From positions 62,001-126,000 of the forward strand of contig NZ_SDOZ01000004.1 of the NCBI RefSeq assembly GCF_004134775.1: a DNA stretch of 64,000 nt. Reading direction: 5' to 3'. The translations under genes were made by a program, and so were the position numbers. The stretch is from Candidatus Borkfalkia ceftriaxoniphila (lineage in GTDB: Bacteria; Bacillota; Clostridia; Christensenellales; Borkfalkiaceae). Of this stretch, positions 24,854-33,536 are shown piece after piece. The notes under the pieces are model-generated. The model did not search any database. It worked only from the letters and a program-made list of their open reading frames with translations, and had not been told where the DNA came from. Numbering within the stretch: the first letter of the stretch is position 1; every line of letters begins with the position of its first letter.

Positions 24854-25501
24854 ATGGTAAAAGCGATACTTTTCGATCTGGACGGCACGCTTTTGGACAC
24901 TCTGCCCGATCTCAACGCCTGTATGAACGCCATGCTCGCGCATTTCGGGTTTCCCCCCGTTTCCATGCAGGACACGCGCCTATTCGTGGGGCACGGCGGC
25001 CGCGAGTTTACGGCGATGTCGCTGCCCGAAAATGAACGGCACAGGCTGGACGAGTGCTATGCCTATTACGGCGATCTGCACGTGCATTGGGACAACGGGC
25101 GCACGAAAATGTTTGAAGGCGAATCTGCGTTTTTGCAGGATATACGGGCGCGGGGCGTCAAGACCGCGATCGTCACCAATAAGGCGCAGAATACGACGGA
25201 AGTGCTGTGCAGAACGCTTTTGCGGGAACACGCGTTCGACGCCGTTCTGGGCAATTCCGCCCGCTATCCCGTCAAACCCGATCCCGCGGGCACGCAGGCG
25301 ATCCTGAAACAGTTGGGCGTTTCACCCGCGGAGGCGGTCTTCGTAGGCGACGGGGATACGGACGTCGAAACCGCGAAAAACGCGGGAATGCGCTGCGTGA
25401 GCGTACTTTGGGGCTACCGCACGCGCGATGAACTCGTCGCGGCGGGCGCCGACTGTTTCGCGCGGGATTTCAAAGAACTGACGCAAAAAATATTCGGATA
25501 A
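24854..25501 (+). CDS. HAD-superfamily hydrolase, phosphoglycolate phosphatase type
   Basis: The 215-residue protein has HAD motifs I FDLDGTLLDT, II IVTNKA, III around VKPDPAG, and IV FVGDGDTDVETAKNAG, with a subclass I alpha-helical cap. The arrangement is that of Gph/PpaX-like phosphatases; the exact substrate is uncertain. It begins 13 nt after argS with a GGAG site and likely shares its mRNA. Confidence 0.9.
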   Translation: MVKAILFDLDGTLLDTLPDLNACMNAMLAHFGFPPVSMQDTRLFVGHGGREFTAMSLPENERHRLDECYAYYGDLHVHWDNGRTKMFEGESAFLQDIRARGVKTAIVTNKAQNTTEVLCRTLLREHAFDAVLGNSARYPVKPDPAGTQAILKQLGVSPAEAVFVGDGDTDVETAKNAGMRCVSVLWGYRTRDELVAAGADCFARDFKELTQKIFG

Positions 25502-25505
25502 CGTG

Positions 25506-25537
25506 AAAGAGCCGCGGAAATATTTCCGCGGCTCTTT
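25506..25537. terminator. Bidirectional intrinsic terminator
   Basis: AAAGAGCCGCGGAAA pairs with TTTCCGCGGCTCTTT between the HAD gene and a convergent glycosyltransferase gene; it overlaps the latter's stop codon by one base. Confidence 0.9.
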
Positions 25538-26668
25538 TTATCTGTGTTTTCCCTCGACTGCGTCGGTAAACATTTTTTCCATTTCGTCGATACATTTTTC
25601 CAGGGCGAACTGTTTTGCGTATTCCGCATATTCCGTGCGCAACGTTTCGCGGAATTCGGGATGTTCGATCATGTAGTCGATCTTTTGCGCGAGGTTCGCG
25701 CTGTTGCCCGCGCTGAACAGGCATTCGGGGCGCAGCGCGAAGTAGCGCGCCGCCGACTTTTTGCTGTCGGAAATAACGGGCACCAGCCCGCAGGTGATCG
25801 CCTCGACACAGGCGATCGACTCGATCTCCGCATACGACGGGTGGCAGTACAGATCGCAGTAGTTGATCATCTTTACCAACTCTTCCTTGGGATGAAAACC
25901 GATGACGGGCGGATTTTTCAGATCCTCGCCCGCCTTTACGAGTTTTTTGAGCAACGGGCCCTGTCCCGCGATGAACAGTTGTATCTCGTCCGCGTGACGC
26001 GACTTTTTCACGGCTTCGATCAGAAGTTTCTGACATTTTTCCTTGGTCAGGCGCCCCGTGGAGAGAATGCAGAATTTGCCGCGGTACCGTTCGGGTTTTT
26101 CGCCGCGCTCGGCGCGGTACAGTTCGTCCACGCCGTTGGAAATGACGCGCAGATCCTGTTTATACCCGTGTTTTTTCAGTTCCTCCGCGATAAATCGGGT
26201 GGGGCAGTGAATGTATTCGGTATAGGCGTAAAAATGCTTATGGAAAAATTTATAGATGCGGCGGTTGACGAACGCGCTCTTTTGCAGGCCGAAATGACAA
26301 CTCACGTTTTCGGGCTGCACGTGGAAAGCCGTGGTAACGGGGATCCCGTTTTCGCGGCACATTTTGATCGCCACGTTCCCGAGAAAAAAAGGCATCAGAA
26401 TATGCACCACGTCGCTGTCCTTGATCGTTTCGCGGATCATATCCTCGTTGGGTTTGGCAAGTTCCACGCCGTTTTTCGCTACGTACGAATTGAAAATTCC
26501 GAAATTGATCTTGGGTACCCGAATGAACCCCTCCCCGTCCTCTTCGGAAGGGGAAATCACGCGCACGGCGTGCCCGCGCTCTTTTAAATGCTGAATGAGG
26601 CGTTTCGCCGTGATAGTGGTCCCGTTATTTTCTTCGCCGAGCACGTCGGCGACTATGGTTATTTTCAT
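25538..26668 (-). CDS. GT4 family glycosyltransferase
   Basis: The 376-residue GT-B enzyme is related over its full length to the N-terminal half of the fusion protein at 16773: SDVVHILMPFFLGN, TTAFHVQPENVSCHFG, LRVISNGVDELYR, and SYAEIESIACVEAITCGLVPVISDSKKSAA. Such enzymes transfer sugars from nucleotide sugars to diacylglycerol or similar lipids. No acyltransferase domain is attached here. It lies 13 nt downstream of a TetR-type regulator and has an AGAGG site, so the regulator probably controls its expression. Confidence 0.9.
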   Translation of the reverse strand: MKITIVADVLGEENNGTTITAKRLIQHLKERGHAVRVISPSEEDGEGFIRVPKINFGIFNSYVAKNGVELAKPNEDMIRETIKDSDVVHILMPFFLGNVAIKMCRENGIPVTTAFHVQPENVSCHFGLQKSAFVNRRIYKFFHKHFYAYTEYIHCPTRFIAEELKKHGYKQDLRVISNGVDELYRAERGEKPERYRGKFCILSTGRLTKEKCQKLLIEAVKKSRHADEIQLFIAGQGPLLKKLVKAGEDLKNPPVIGFHPKEELVKMINYCDLYCHPSYAEIESIACVEAITCGLVPVISDSKKSAARYFALRPECLFSAGNSANLAQKIDYMIEHPEFRETLRTEYAEYAKQFALEKCIDEMEKMFTDAVEGKHR

Positions 26669-26681
26669 AAATTCCTCTCGT

Positions 26682-27266
26682 TCATTCGTGGGGCATAAAG
26701 CAGGCGTGCCCCGTCTTGATGAGGGCGGAAAAACTCTTGCACAATACTTCGAAAGGAGTGGCCTTTCCGTTTTTCAGCCAAAGAATATACGCGTCTATGA
26801 CGCCCGAACACAAAAACACGGTCACATAGGCGCAGCATTCTTTCTTGTCCTCGCTCGCCTCTTTCACGAGCGCGCCGTGCAGCCGTTCGTAAAAAGAATA
26901 TTTCAGATCCTGCGTGAACATCGCCGCCTCTTTTGAATTCGCCAGAAATTCTTCTAGCATGGGCATGCGCTCCGTTTCTTCCCGCACGGCAGTCAGAAAA
27001 TCGGTGTATGCCTCCGAGCCGTGGGGAAATTTATGAACGGTATAATTTTTCAAAATGCGCGTGATGATCTCTTCCCGAATGTTTTCCAAAACGTCGAAAA
27101 CACTGGTATAATGCAGATAAAACGTAGTGCGGTTTACGTCCGCCTCCTCGCATAGCCTTTTGATCGTGATCTCGTTGATGTCGCGGCCGCCGAGAAGCCT
27201 TAAAAGCGCGCTCTCGATGGCTGCGCAGGTGCGAACGCTGCGTTTGTCTTGTTTGTTGCCGTGCAT
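26682..27266 (-). CDS. TetR/AcrR-type transcriptional regulator
   Basis: The 194-residue protein has an N-terminal TetR HTH: ESALLRLLGGRDINEITIKRLCEEADVNRTTFYLHY (residues about 18-53). The helical C-terminal ligand domain is typical of the DhaS/YfiR-like branch (TetR_C). It is the first gene of a unit with the GT4 gene. A palindrome in its promoter is a likely operator. GGAGG precedes the ATG at 27266. Confidence 0.92.
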   Translation of the reverse strand: MHGNKQDKRSVRTCAAIESALLRLLGGRDINEITIKRLCEEADVNRTTFYLHYTSVFDVLENIREEIITRILKNYTVHKFPHGSEAYTDFLTAVREETERMPMLEEFLANSKEAAMFTQDLKYSFYERLHGALVKEASEDKKECCAYVTVFLCSGVIDAYILWLKNGKATPFEVLCKSFSALIKTGHACFMPHE

Positions 27267-27299
27267 TTGTTTGGTTTTTCCTCCGCTTACTACCCATAA

Positions 27300-27328
27300 A
27301 TTATAAACGACATTTTCGTTTTTGTCAA
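27300..27328 (-). promoter_or_regulatory. Consensus promoter with palindrome in the spacer (TetR operator candidate)
   Basis: On the minus strand TTGACA (27323-27328), 17-bp spacer, TATAAT (27300-27305). The spacer holds AAACGA-N5-TCGTTT (27305-27321), so a bound repressor would block RNA polymerase directly. Confidence 0.75.
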
Positions 27329-27336
27329 TAAATGGA

Positions 27337-27409
27337 GAAATCTTTGCGGTTCTATGTAAGAATACATGAAAATGATTAAGAAATCATAAATTTTTCCGCA
27401 AAGAATTTC
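27337..27409. repeat. Long inverted repeat upstream of the TetR promoter
   Basis: GAAATCTTTGCGG (27337-27349) and CCGCAAAGAATTTC (27396-27409) are inverted with one base of length difference, separated by about 46 AT-rich bases. It may act as terminator of the DUF6062 gene or as a looped regulatory site. Confidence 0.5.
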
Positions 27410-27416
27410 AAATATT

Positions 27417-28094
27417 TTATTTCGCCCGATCGCCGTGCATCTTTACGACGGAGCGCAAAAGGGAATCTTCCGCGCCGTTCCAGGGCTTGTCCGCATTGCG
27501 GTAGTCGTGCTTAGCGGCAAACCAGTTCAAGTCCTCTAAAAGCGACTGCACGCTCGCCTGTTCCAGTTTGGTCAGCGTATAGATATAATCCTTTTTCCGC
27601 GTGCGCGCGAACGAAGCGTAACGCAGCAGTTGCCCGAAATGTTCCAGGCAGAACCCCTTCGTGTTTTGCAGGATCTCCTTGAATTTCTTTTCGGCGAAAA
27701 ACATTTCCGCAACCGTCTTATAATAGCGGATCATGTTGACTTCCACGCCGTCGCAGATGACGCAGCGGCTGTCCGAATCGATAAAAAAATCCGCCATTTC
27801 TTTCGCGATCTTCGGTTCGGCGGTAATTTCCAGACGGCCTTTGAGCGCGGTGAGCCTTGTAATATGCTGCAATGTGAGGGAAAGTTTGTTCTGGCGCGCC
27901 AGCATCATTTCGGTATGGTGCAGGCAAAAGCCCTTTTCGTTGACCATGCGGCGCTGAAAATCTTCCATCACCGATTCGTTCAGGTATTGCTCGGTCAGCC
28001 GCCTTTCCAGGATATTGCGGATGGCGCACAGCGGGCATTGATTTTTCCCGTTGAACTCCTGGTAAATGAGCATGTTTCCGATATGGTAATTCAT
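27417..28094 (-). CDS. DUF6062 family protein
   Basis: The 225-residue protein matches a Clostridia family with conserved cysteine/histidine pairs: QCPLCAIRNILERRL near the start, GFCLHHTEMML, RCVICDGVE, and GFCLEHFGQLL. The repeated CxxC and C-x-x-H pattern suggests a structural zinc-binding repeat. Function is unknown. A GGAAGGGG site precedes the ATG at 28094. Divergent from the gene at 28125. Confidence 0.8.
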   Translation of the reverse strand: MNYHIGNMLIYQEFNGKNQCPLCAIRNILERRLTEQYLNESVMEDFQRRMVNEKGFCLHHTEMMLARQNKLSLTLQHITRLTALKGRLEITAEPKIAKEMADFFIDSDSRCVICDGVEVNMIRYYKTVAEMFFAEKKFKEILQNTKGFCLEHFGQLLRYASFARTRKKDYIYTLTKLEQASVQSLLEDLNWFAAKHDYRNADKPWNGAEDSLLRSVVKMHGDRAK

Positions 28095-28124
28095 AAATAA
28101 ACCCCTTCCGTCATAAATTTAGGT

Positions 28125-28862
28125 ATGCGGTGCATTCATTATAAAACAAATCGGAAAAAAAGAAAAGCGTTTTATTTGCGCCTTTCGTGCGCAATTTTTC
28201 TCGCCGTCTGCCTGCTCGCGCTGACGATCCTCGTCGCGGCGGGGGAGCGGGCGGCGCGCGTCGCGCTGCGGCGGGAATTATACTTCGTCTGTTCGCAGAC
28301 CGTCTACCGCGAGGATTTGGCGCTGTCCGTTTCCGACGTGGTCTCCTCGGGCGGCGGCGCGGGCTATCTTTTGCACCGCGGCAAGGGGTACGCCGTCGTA
28401 TATTCCGTGTACCGCACAAAGAGATCGGCGGAGGCGGTCTGCGCCGATCTCGTCGACGGAGGGCAGAACGCCGAAGTTCTGTCCTTTGTAATGAGCGGTT
28501 TTTACCTTCCCGCGTCGGACGCGTCGGCGGCCGCCGAAATCGCTTCGTATTTTCGCGTGTATTACGACTGTATCGTTCTTTTGAGCAAGACGGCGGACGA
28601 GTTGGACGCGGGGCGCATCAACCGCGAGGGGGCGTTTTGTTCGATGGAGAGCGCAAAAGACGCGCTTACGGGACTGCAAACGATATTGGAGGGGGAAAAA
28701 ACGCTTTCCAAGGCGCGCTATGACGCGATGAACGAAAGCGTGGAGAGCGCGTGCGGGCTTCTGGCTGTGAGCGACGGGCTGTTTGCCTCGTCGGACATTC
28801 GTGCAATCTATGCCTGCATGAGCGATCTTTATATGCAAACGGCACAAAAATTACAAAAATGA
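28125..28862 (+). CDS. Membrane-anchored protein, SPOR-like segment
   Basis: The 245-residue protein has a basic N-terminus and one membrane helix (residues about 20-40, LRLSCAIFLAVCLLALTILVAAG). An extracytoplasmic segment GGGAGYLLHRGKGYAVVYSVYRTKRSAEAVCADL resembles SPOR-type peptidoglycan-binding folds as seen in clostridial sporulation proteins. The remainder is helical. The exact start is uncertain because no good ribosome site precedes ATG 28125. Confidence 0.6.
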   Translation: MRCIHYKTNRKKRKAFYLRLSCAIFLAVCLLALTILVAAGERAARVALRRELYFVCSQTVYREDLALSVSDVVSSGGGAGYLLHRGKGYAVVYSVYRTKRSAEAVCADLVDGGQNAEVLSFVMSGFYLPASDASAAAEIASYFRVYYDCIVLLSKTADELDAGRINREGAFCSMESAKDALTGLQTILEGEKTLSKARYDAMNESVESACGLLAVSDGLFASSDIRAIYACMSDLYMQTAQKLQK

Positions 28863-28882
28863 AGGGCAATTTTCGCGAACGC

Positions 28883-28911
28883 TTGCTAAATTTTGCGGAA
28901 TCATATATAAT
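28883..28911 (+). promoter_or_regulatory. Sigma-A promoter of the lipid kinase gene
   Basis: TTGCTA (28883-28888), 17-bp spacer, TATAAT (28906-28911). Confidence 0.8.
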
Positions 28912-28950
28912 GTCATCAGAGAATTTTTACGGGGATTTTGGCTAAAATTC

Positions 28951-29862
28951 ATGAATTGTATTTTTATTTACAATCCGGTCAGCGGCAAAGGGCGAATCCG
29001 AAAAAAGATCAAGTACGTCGTGGATAAACTCCGCGAGAAATATGAGATCGTGGACGTATATGAAACGCGCGCCTGCGGCGATATGACTGCGGCGGCGCGC
29101 GAGGCGGCGAAAAAATACGACGCCATCGTCTTTTCGGGCGGCGACGGCTCTTTCAACGAAGTGTTGCAGGGGGTGGCGTCTGCGGAGATCATGCCCGAAC
29201 TCGGCTATATTCCCAGCGGTACGGTCAACGATATCGCGCATTCTCTGCATATCCCGAAAAATATCCGCCGGGCGCTGAAAGTCATACTCGGCGGGGAAAA
29301 CGTAATGCTCGACTGCGTGAAAGTGAACGAGCGCTACGCCATGTACGTGGTGGCGGCGGGGGCTTTCACGAGTGCGACGTACACCACGCCGCAGAGCCAG
29401 AAAAAACTCATCGGCAGAATGGCATACGGGTTGGAAGGCATCAAAAAAAATATGCGCTTCGACGTATTTCCCGTCGAAGTGCGTAACGGAAACGAAACGG
29501 TGAATACGCAGAGCGTGTTCGTGCTCCTGATGAACGGACGTTACGTCGCGGGCATGCACATCAACAAAAAGGGCAGTTTTGCCGACGGAAAACTGGAGAT
29601 CGCGCTCGTCAAGCAGACGAAAAATCCCACGTTTTTAAAGCGGATACGCGCATATATAGCCTTGGCGCGCCTGTTTTTATTCGGATATAAATTCAAAGAA
29701 AAGCAGATCGTGCGCTTTGAAGGCTCCGAATTCGAAATTTTCGTGCCTGAAAACGTCATTTGGAATTTCGACGGCGAAAAGGGGATCAGCGGAAACGTAA
29801 AAATTCAAGTCCTTCCGAAAAAAATCAATATGATTGTGCCGAAAGGGCTGAAAAACATTTGA
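28951..29862 (+). CDS. Diacylglycerol/lipid kinase family protein
   Basis: The 303-residue DAGK_cat family protein (DgkB/YegS type) has NPVSGKGR at residues 7-14, the nucleotide loop FSGGDGSFNEVLQG, and PSGTVNDIAHSL. Members phosphorylate diacylglycerol or related lipids using ATP. The C-terminal beta domain ends in GNVKIQVLPKKINMIVP. A clear Shine-Dalgarno is missing before the ATG, about 33 nt from the likely transcript start. Confidence 0.9.
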   Translation: MNCIFIYNPVSGKGRIRKKIKYVVDKLREKYEIVDVYETRACGDMTAAAREAAKKYDAIVFSGGDGSFNEVLQGVASAEIMPELGYIPSGTVNDIAHSLHIPKNIRRALKVILGGENVMLDCVKVNERYAMYVVAAGAFTSATYTTPQSQKKLIGRMAYGLEGIKKNMRFDVFPVEVRNGNETVNTQSVFVLLMNGRYVAGMHINKKGSFADGKLEIALVKQTKNPTFLKRIRAYIALARLFLFGYKFKEKQIVRFEGSEFEIFVPENVIWNFDGEKGISGNVKIQVLPKKINMIVPKGLKNI

Positions 29863-29886
29863 TTTTTTTTAAAATTATGGTATAAT
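29859..29886 (+). promoter_or_regulatory. Promoter of tRNA-Thr
   Basis: TTGATT (29859-29864), 16-bp spacer, TATAAT (29881-29886). Confidence 0.75.
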
Positions 29887-29926
29887 AAGTAGGCTAATCG
29901 CGAAAGCCCCGTGCTTTTGCCGAAAC

Positions 29927-30002
29927 GCTGGTGTGGCTCAGTCGGTAGAGCAGCTGATTCGTAATCAGCAGGTCGCCGGTTCAAGTCCGGCCACCAGCTC
30001 CA
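29927..30002 (+). tRNA. tRNA-Thr, anticodon CGT
   Basis: The 76-nt cloverleaf has acceptor stem GCTGGTG/CACCAGC, D stem GCTC/GAGC, anticodon stem GCTGA/TCAGC with loop TTCGTAA, T stem GCCGG/CCGGC with TTCAAGT, and an encoded CCA. The CGT anticodon reads ACG (threonine). Own promoter and terminator. Confidence 0.97.
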
Positions 30003-30046
30003 AAACCTCTCACGAAATTATTTTCGTGAGAGGTTTTTGTTTTTTA
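30003..30046 (+). terminator. Terminator of tRNA-Thr
   Basis: AACCTCTCACGAAA pairs with TTTCGTGAGAGGTT and is followed by a T-rich run. Confidence 0.92.
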
Positions 30047-30089
30047 ACTTTTAAAAATGTCCATAATAAACTTCAATGGAGGGTTACCC

Positions 30090-32525
30090 ATGTCCGAAAA
30101 GTTGAAGAAATATCAGGAAAAAAGAGATTTTGTCAAGACGAGCGAGCCGAAGGGGAAGCCTGCGAACGGCAAGCAACGCAAAAAGAAAGGTTTGAAATTC
30201 GTGGTACAATATCACGCAGCGCGGACAACGCATTTCGACTTTCGGTTGGAATGGCAGGGCGTGCTGCTCAGTTGGGCTGTGCCCAAAGGCCCTTCCTATA
30301 ATCCCAAAGATAAAAGGCTCGCGGTGCACGTGGAGGATCACCCCGTGGAATACGCCGATTTCGAGGGCGCGATCCCGAAAGGAGAATACGGCGGCGGTAC
30401 GGTCATGCTGTGGGACGAGGGCGCGTGGGAGCCGCAGGAAGATTTCGAAGAAGGGCTTAAAAAAGGCTCTTTGAAATTTAAGTTGTCGGGAGAGCGCCTG
30501 CACGGCAAATGGGCGCTTGTCCGCATGGCTCCGAGGGAAAACGAGAGCGCGGAAAATTGGCTGCTCATCAAAGAGAAGGACGAGTTTGCGGCACCCGGTA
30601 CGGGCATTTCCGACTATGATACGAGCGTTCGCTCGGGACGCAAGTTAGAGAAGATCGCGGCGGAGGAATCGTCGCAGACGAAAGTCATTCCGTTTCAAAA
30701 CCTTTCCGTGCATCTCGCGCGATCCGTAGATAAACTTCCGCAGGAAGATGGCTGGGCTTACGAGATCAAGTACGACGGCTACCGCATACTGGCGTACGCG
30801 GAGGACGGCTCCGTGAAACTGATGACGCGCGGCGGCCACGATTATGCGGCGAAATTCAAAAGCGTTGCGAAGGCGTTGGAAACGTGGAGCAAGGGGCGCT
30901 CGATGGTACTCGACGGGGAAATGATCATAGCGGACGAAAACGGAAAGAGCGATTTTCAGGCGCTGCAAAACTATCTGAAAAAGCCGACGGGAAAAGAATT
31001 GACGTTCATCGTCTTTGACCTGTTGGCGGCCGACGGCAAAGATCTGCGCGATCTCCCGCTTTCCGAGCGAAAAAGCGCGCTTGAAAAATTGATGAAGGGC
31101 GCGCCCGCATCCGTCGTTTACAGCAAACACACGCTCGGCAACGGAGAGGAGATCTTTCAAGCCGCTGCAAAAATCGGTCTGGAAGGCATTGTCGGCAAAA
31201 AACTCGATTCGCGGTACAGTGGAACGCGAAACGGCGATTGGATCAAAATGAAATGCTATAACCGTCAGGAATTCGTGATCGGCGGTTATCAGATCTCGGA
31301 GAAAAAAGCGGGCGGGATCGGCGCGCTTCTGCTCGGGGTGTACGAAGGCAGAAAATTGATTTTCGCGGGGCGCGCGGGAACGGGGTTCGGGCAACGGGAT
31401 GCGGAGTCGCTGCTGAAAAAATTCGACAAGTTGCGCACGGAAATATCTCCTTTTAAAACCGCGCCCGAATTTGACGAAACGGAAACGGTTTTTCTGAAAC
31501 CCCGTCTGGTCGCAGAGGTGCAGTTTGCCGAATGGACGGACGAAAACGTGTTGCGGCAGGCGAGTTTCAAGGGGCTGCGCACGGACAAAAAACCGACGGA
31601 AGTCGTGCGGGAAACGCCGCTTTCCGAGAAGGACGTAAAATCGGAACCAAAGAGGGAAACGAAAAAAGAGGCGACCGTGCTTGGCATTCCCGTCAGCAGT
31701 CCCGATAAGATCGTTTTTAAAGATCCCGAAGTGAAAAAACTCGAAATCGCGCAGTATTACGCCGCCGTCGCCAAGCGGATGATGCCTTACGCGGGCGGGC
31801 GTGTGCTCAGCGTCGTGCGGTGTCATAAGGGCGTATCCGCCGCGTGCTTTTTTAAAAAACACCCCGTGTCGGAGGGCGAGGGGACGGCAATTTTAGAGAT
31901 CGAAAACAGCGAAGGCGAAAAGAGCGATTATTTTTATCTGAAAGACGAAAGGGGTCTGATCTCGGAAGCGCAACTCGGCACGCTGGAATTTCACGTCTGG
32001 GGCAGCCGTGCGGACGATCTGGAAAGGCCCGACATGATGATCTTCGATCTGGACCCCGACGAGGGCATGGGGCTTGGTCAGATCCGACAGGGAGTCAAAG
32101 ATCTGAAAAAAGTGCTCGACTCGCTGTCCCTGCAAAGTTTTTTAAAGACGAGCGGCGGAAAGGGATATCACGTCGTCGTGCCGTTTCGTCCGACGGCGGA
32201 GTGGGACGCGTTCCGCGATTTTTCTCGGCAGGTGGCGCAGTTGATGGAGAAAAAATGGCCCGAAAGGTATACGAGCAACGTGCGCAAGATCAAAAGAAAG
32301 GGTAAGATCTACATCGACTGGGTGCGCAACGGGCGGGGGGCTACGAGCGTCGCGCCTTATTCGCTCCGCGCGCGGCCCGGCGCGCACGTTTCCATGCCCA
32401 TTGCCTGGCGGGAACTCTCTACGGTGGCGCCCGACGGCGTCGATATGTTCGACGCGCTCAAACGACTGAAAAAAGCCGATCCGTGGAAAGGATTTTTCCA
32501 AATCGGGCAGCAGTTGCAAATTTAG
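30090..32525 (+). CDS. ligD: ATP-dependent DNA ligase LigD (phosphoesterase-ligase-polymerase)
   Basis: The 811-residue protein has all three LigD modules in the Pseudomonas-type order. The 3'-phosphoesterase (1-170) keeps H42, H48, D50, R52, H84 and Y88. The ligase (about 200-500) carries the nucleotidyl lysine K227 in EIKYDGYR, with DGEMI downstream. The primase-polymerase (about 545-811) has FDLDPDEG (D653/D655) and SGGKGYHVVVPF. LigD seals double-strand breaks by non-homologous end joining with Ku; no ku gene is in the window. ATG 30090 has GGAGGG upstream, unlike an earlier in-frame ATG. Confidence 0.96.
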   Translation: MSEKLKKYQEKRDFVKTSEPKGKPANGKQRKKKGLKFVVQYHAARTTHFDFRLEWQGVLLSWAVPKGPSYNPKDKRLAVHVEDHPVEYADFEGAIPKGEYGGGTVMLWDEGAWEPQEDFEEGLKKGSLKFKLSGERLHGKWALVRMAPRENESAENWLLIKEKDEFAAPGTGISDYDTSVRSGRKLEKIAAEESSQTKVIPFQNLSVHLARSVDKLPQEDGWAYEIKYDGYRILAYAEDGSVKLMTRGGHDYAAKFKSVAKALETWSKGRSMVLDGEMIIADENGKSDFQALQNYLKKPTGKELTFIVFDLLAADGKDLRDLPLSERKSALEKLMKGAPASVVYSKHTLGNGEEIFQAAAKIGLEGIVGKKLDSRYSGTRNGDWIKMKCYNRQEFVIGGYQISEKKAGGIGALLLGVYEGRKLIFAGRAGTGFGQRDAESLLKKFDKLRTEISPFKTAPEFDETETVFLKPRLVAEVQFAEWTDENVLRQASFKGLRTDKKPTEVVRETPLSEKDVKSEPKRETKKEATVLGIPVSSPDKIVFKDPEVKKLEIAQYYAAVAKRMMPYAGGRVLSVVRCHKGVSAACFFKKHPVSEGEGTAILEIENSEGEKSDYFYLKDERGLISEAQLGTLEFHVWGSRADDLERPDMMIFDLDPDEGMGLGQIRQGVKDLKKVLDSLSLQSFLKTSGGKGYHVVVPFRPTAEWDAFRDFSRQVAQLMEKKWPERYTSNVRKIKRKGKIYIDWVRNGRGATSVAPYSLRARPGAHVSMPIAWRELSTVAPDGVDMFDALKRLKKADPWKGFFQIGQQLQI

Positions 32526-32553
32526 AAAAGACGGCGGCGATGCCGTCTTTTTC
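32526..32553 (+). terminator. Intrinsic terminator of ligD
   Basis: AAAAGACGGC pairs with GCCGTCTTTT, then TT. Confidence 0.8.
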
Positions 32554-32554
32554 A

Positions 32555-32583
32555 TTGACAAATCGCATTTTGTCATATATAAT
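32555..32583 (+). promoter_or_regulatory. Sigma-A promoter
   Basis: TTGACA (32555-32560), 17-bp spacer, TATAAT (32578-32583): full consensus, serving the membrane gene at 32623. Confidence 0.9.
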
Positions 32584-32622
32584 CATGGATATATATTACA
32601 AAAGGAAAGAGAGGATCGAAAA

Positions 32623-33417
32623 ATGGGAGTCATTGCGCAACGCACGTTCAACACGGCGTATATCTGGCTGGATACGGCGTTTTTGGTGTTATTTTGTGTG
32701 CTGTTGTTTTTGAGCAAAAGAAAATTGACGTTGCTGTTCGCGCTGTGCGGCGGCGTGCTGTACTTTCTTGTCGATTACGGCATCTTTCATCTGCTGACGC
32801 ATTCGCGTACCATAGAGGGCGGCAGTATGTTCTGGGTACTCTTGTGGATGTCCATGAGTTACGGCATCACAAACTTTGCCTGGATCTGGCTGGCTCTCCG
32901 TAAAGACGAACGGTTCGCCGAATGGACGGCGCTCATTCTCCTTTGGTGGCTCGCCTGTCCCATGCTGGCCGGCATGTTCGGGAACGCGCCTGAGATCACC
33001 ATTGCCCGCACCACGGGCGCTTATCACGGATTTATGGCTTTATTTTTGTTCCTTTCCTATCTCGCCGTGATCGGCTGGAATATTTTCCAAAAGGAAAAGA
33101 AATACCGTTTCCGGATCCTGTGGCTCATTGCGATCGGCGTGGCCGTGCAGTTCGGCTGGGAATTTTCCCTGCTTATCGGAGGTATCCGTTCGAGCGGCAT
33201 CGTCGAAATGGCGGAAAAATTGCGAGTGCTCGTCGTAAATTCCCTGTTGGAAACAAATCTGGGGTTGCCCGCGATCTACTGTATTTACCTTTTCATATCC
33301 CGTAAGGTAGGGGAAAACCTCGAAAAACTGCCCGCGGCGGGCTTTTTGACCCGTTTGGAGGAAAACAACGCCAAACGATATTTTGCCGAAAAAAAAGCGC
33401 CGTTGCAGGGCGAATGA
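32623..33417 (+). CDS. Seven-helix membrane protein, unknown function
   Basis: The 264-residue protein has about seven hydrophobic helices (for example TAFLVLFCVLLFL, LLFALCGGVLYFLVDYGIFHLL, FMALFLFLSYLAVIGW) and a short basic cytoplasmic tail. I do not recognise the family. Conserved-looking polar residues inside helices (DYGIFH, WEFSLLIGG) hint at ligand or ion contact, but this is inference. It has an AGAGG site, its own strong promoter and a terminator. Confidence 0.75.
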   Translation: MGVIAQRTFNTAYIWLDTAFLVLFCVLLFLSKRKLTLLFALCGGVLYFLVDYGIFHLLTHSRTIEGGSMFWVLLWMSMSYGITNFAWIWLALRKDERFAEWTALILLWWLACPMLAGMFGNAPEITIARTTGAYHGFMALFLFLSYLAVIGWNIFQKEKKYRFRILWLIAIGVAVQFGWEFSLLIGGIRSSGIVEMAEKLRVLVVNSLLETNLGLPAIYCIYLFISRKVGENLEKLPAAGFLTRLEENNAKRYFAEKKAPLQGE

Positions 33418-33427
33418 AATTGATAAA

Positions 33428-33463
33428 GAAAGGCGCGGAGCAATTTGCTCCGCGCCTTTTTTT
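33428..33463 (+). terminator. Intrinsic terminator
   Basis: AAAGGCGCGGAGCAA pairs with TTGCTCCGCGCCTTT, then T residues. Confidence 0.92.
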
Positions 33464-33466
33464 GTC

Positions 33467-33495
33467 TTGACGAATCATGAAAAAATTGTTAGAAT
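33467..33495 (+). promoter_or_regulatory. Promoter of galT
   Basis: TTGACG (33467-33472), 17-bp spacer, TAGAAT (33490-33495). Confidence 0.7.
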
Positions 33496-33536
33496 ACATA
33501 TGTATTGTAAGAAGGACGCGCTCTGACGGAGGTTTT

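Noticed and set aside
30645..31862. Long antisense open frame (about 405 codons) opposite ligD
   Set aside because: It mirrors codon structure of the clear LigD gene, has no family resemblance and no ribosome site. Similar long shadows exist opposite the GT fusion (17151-18221) and other GC-rich genes.
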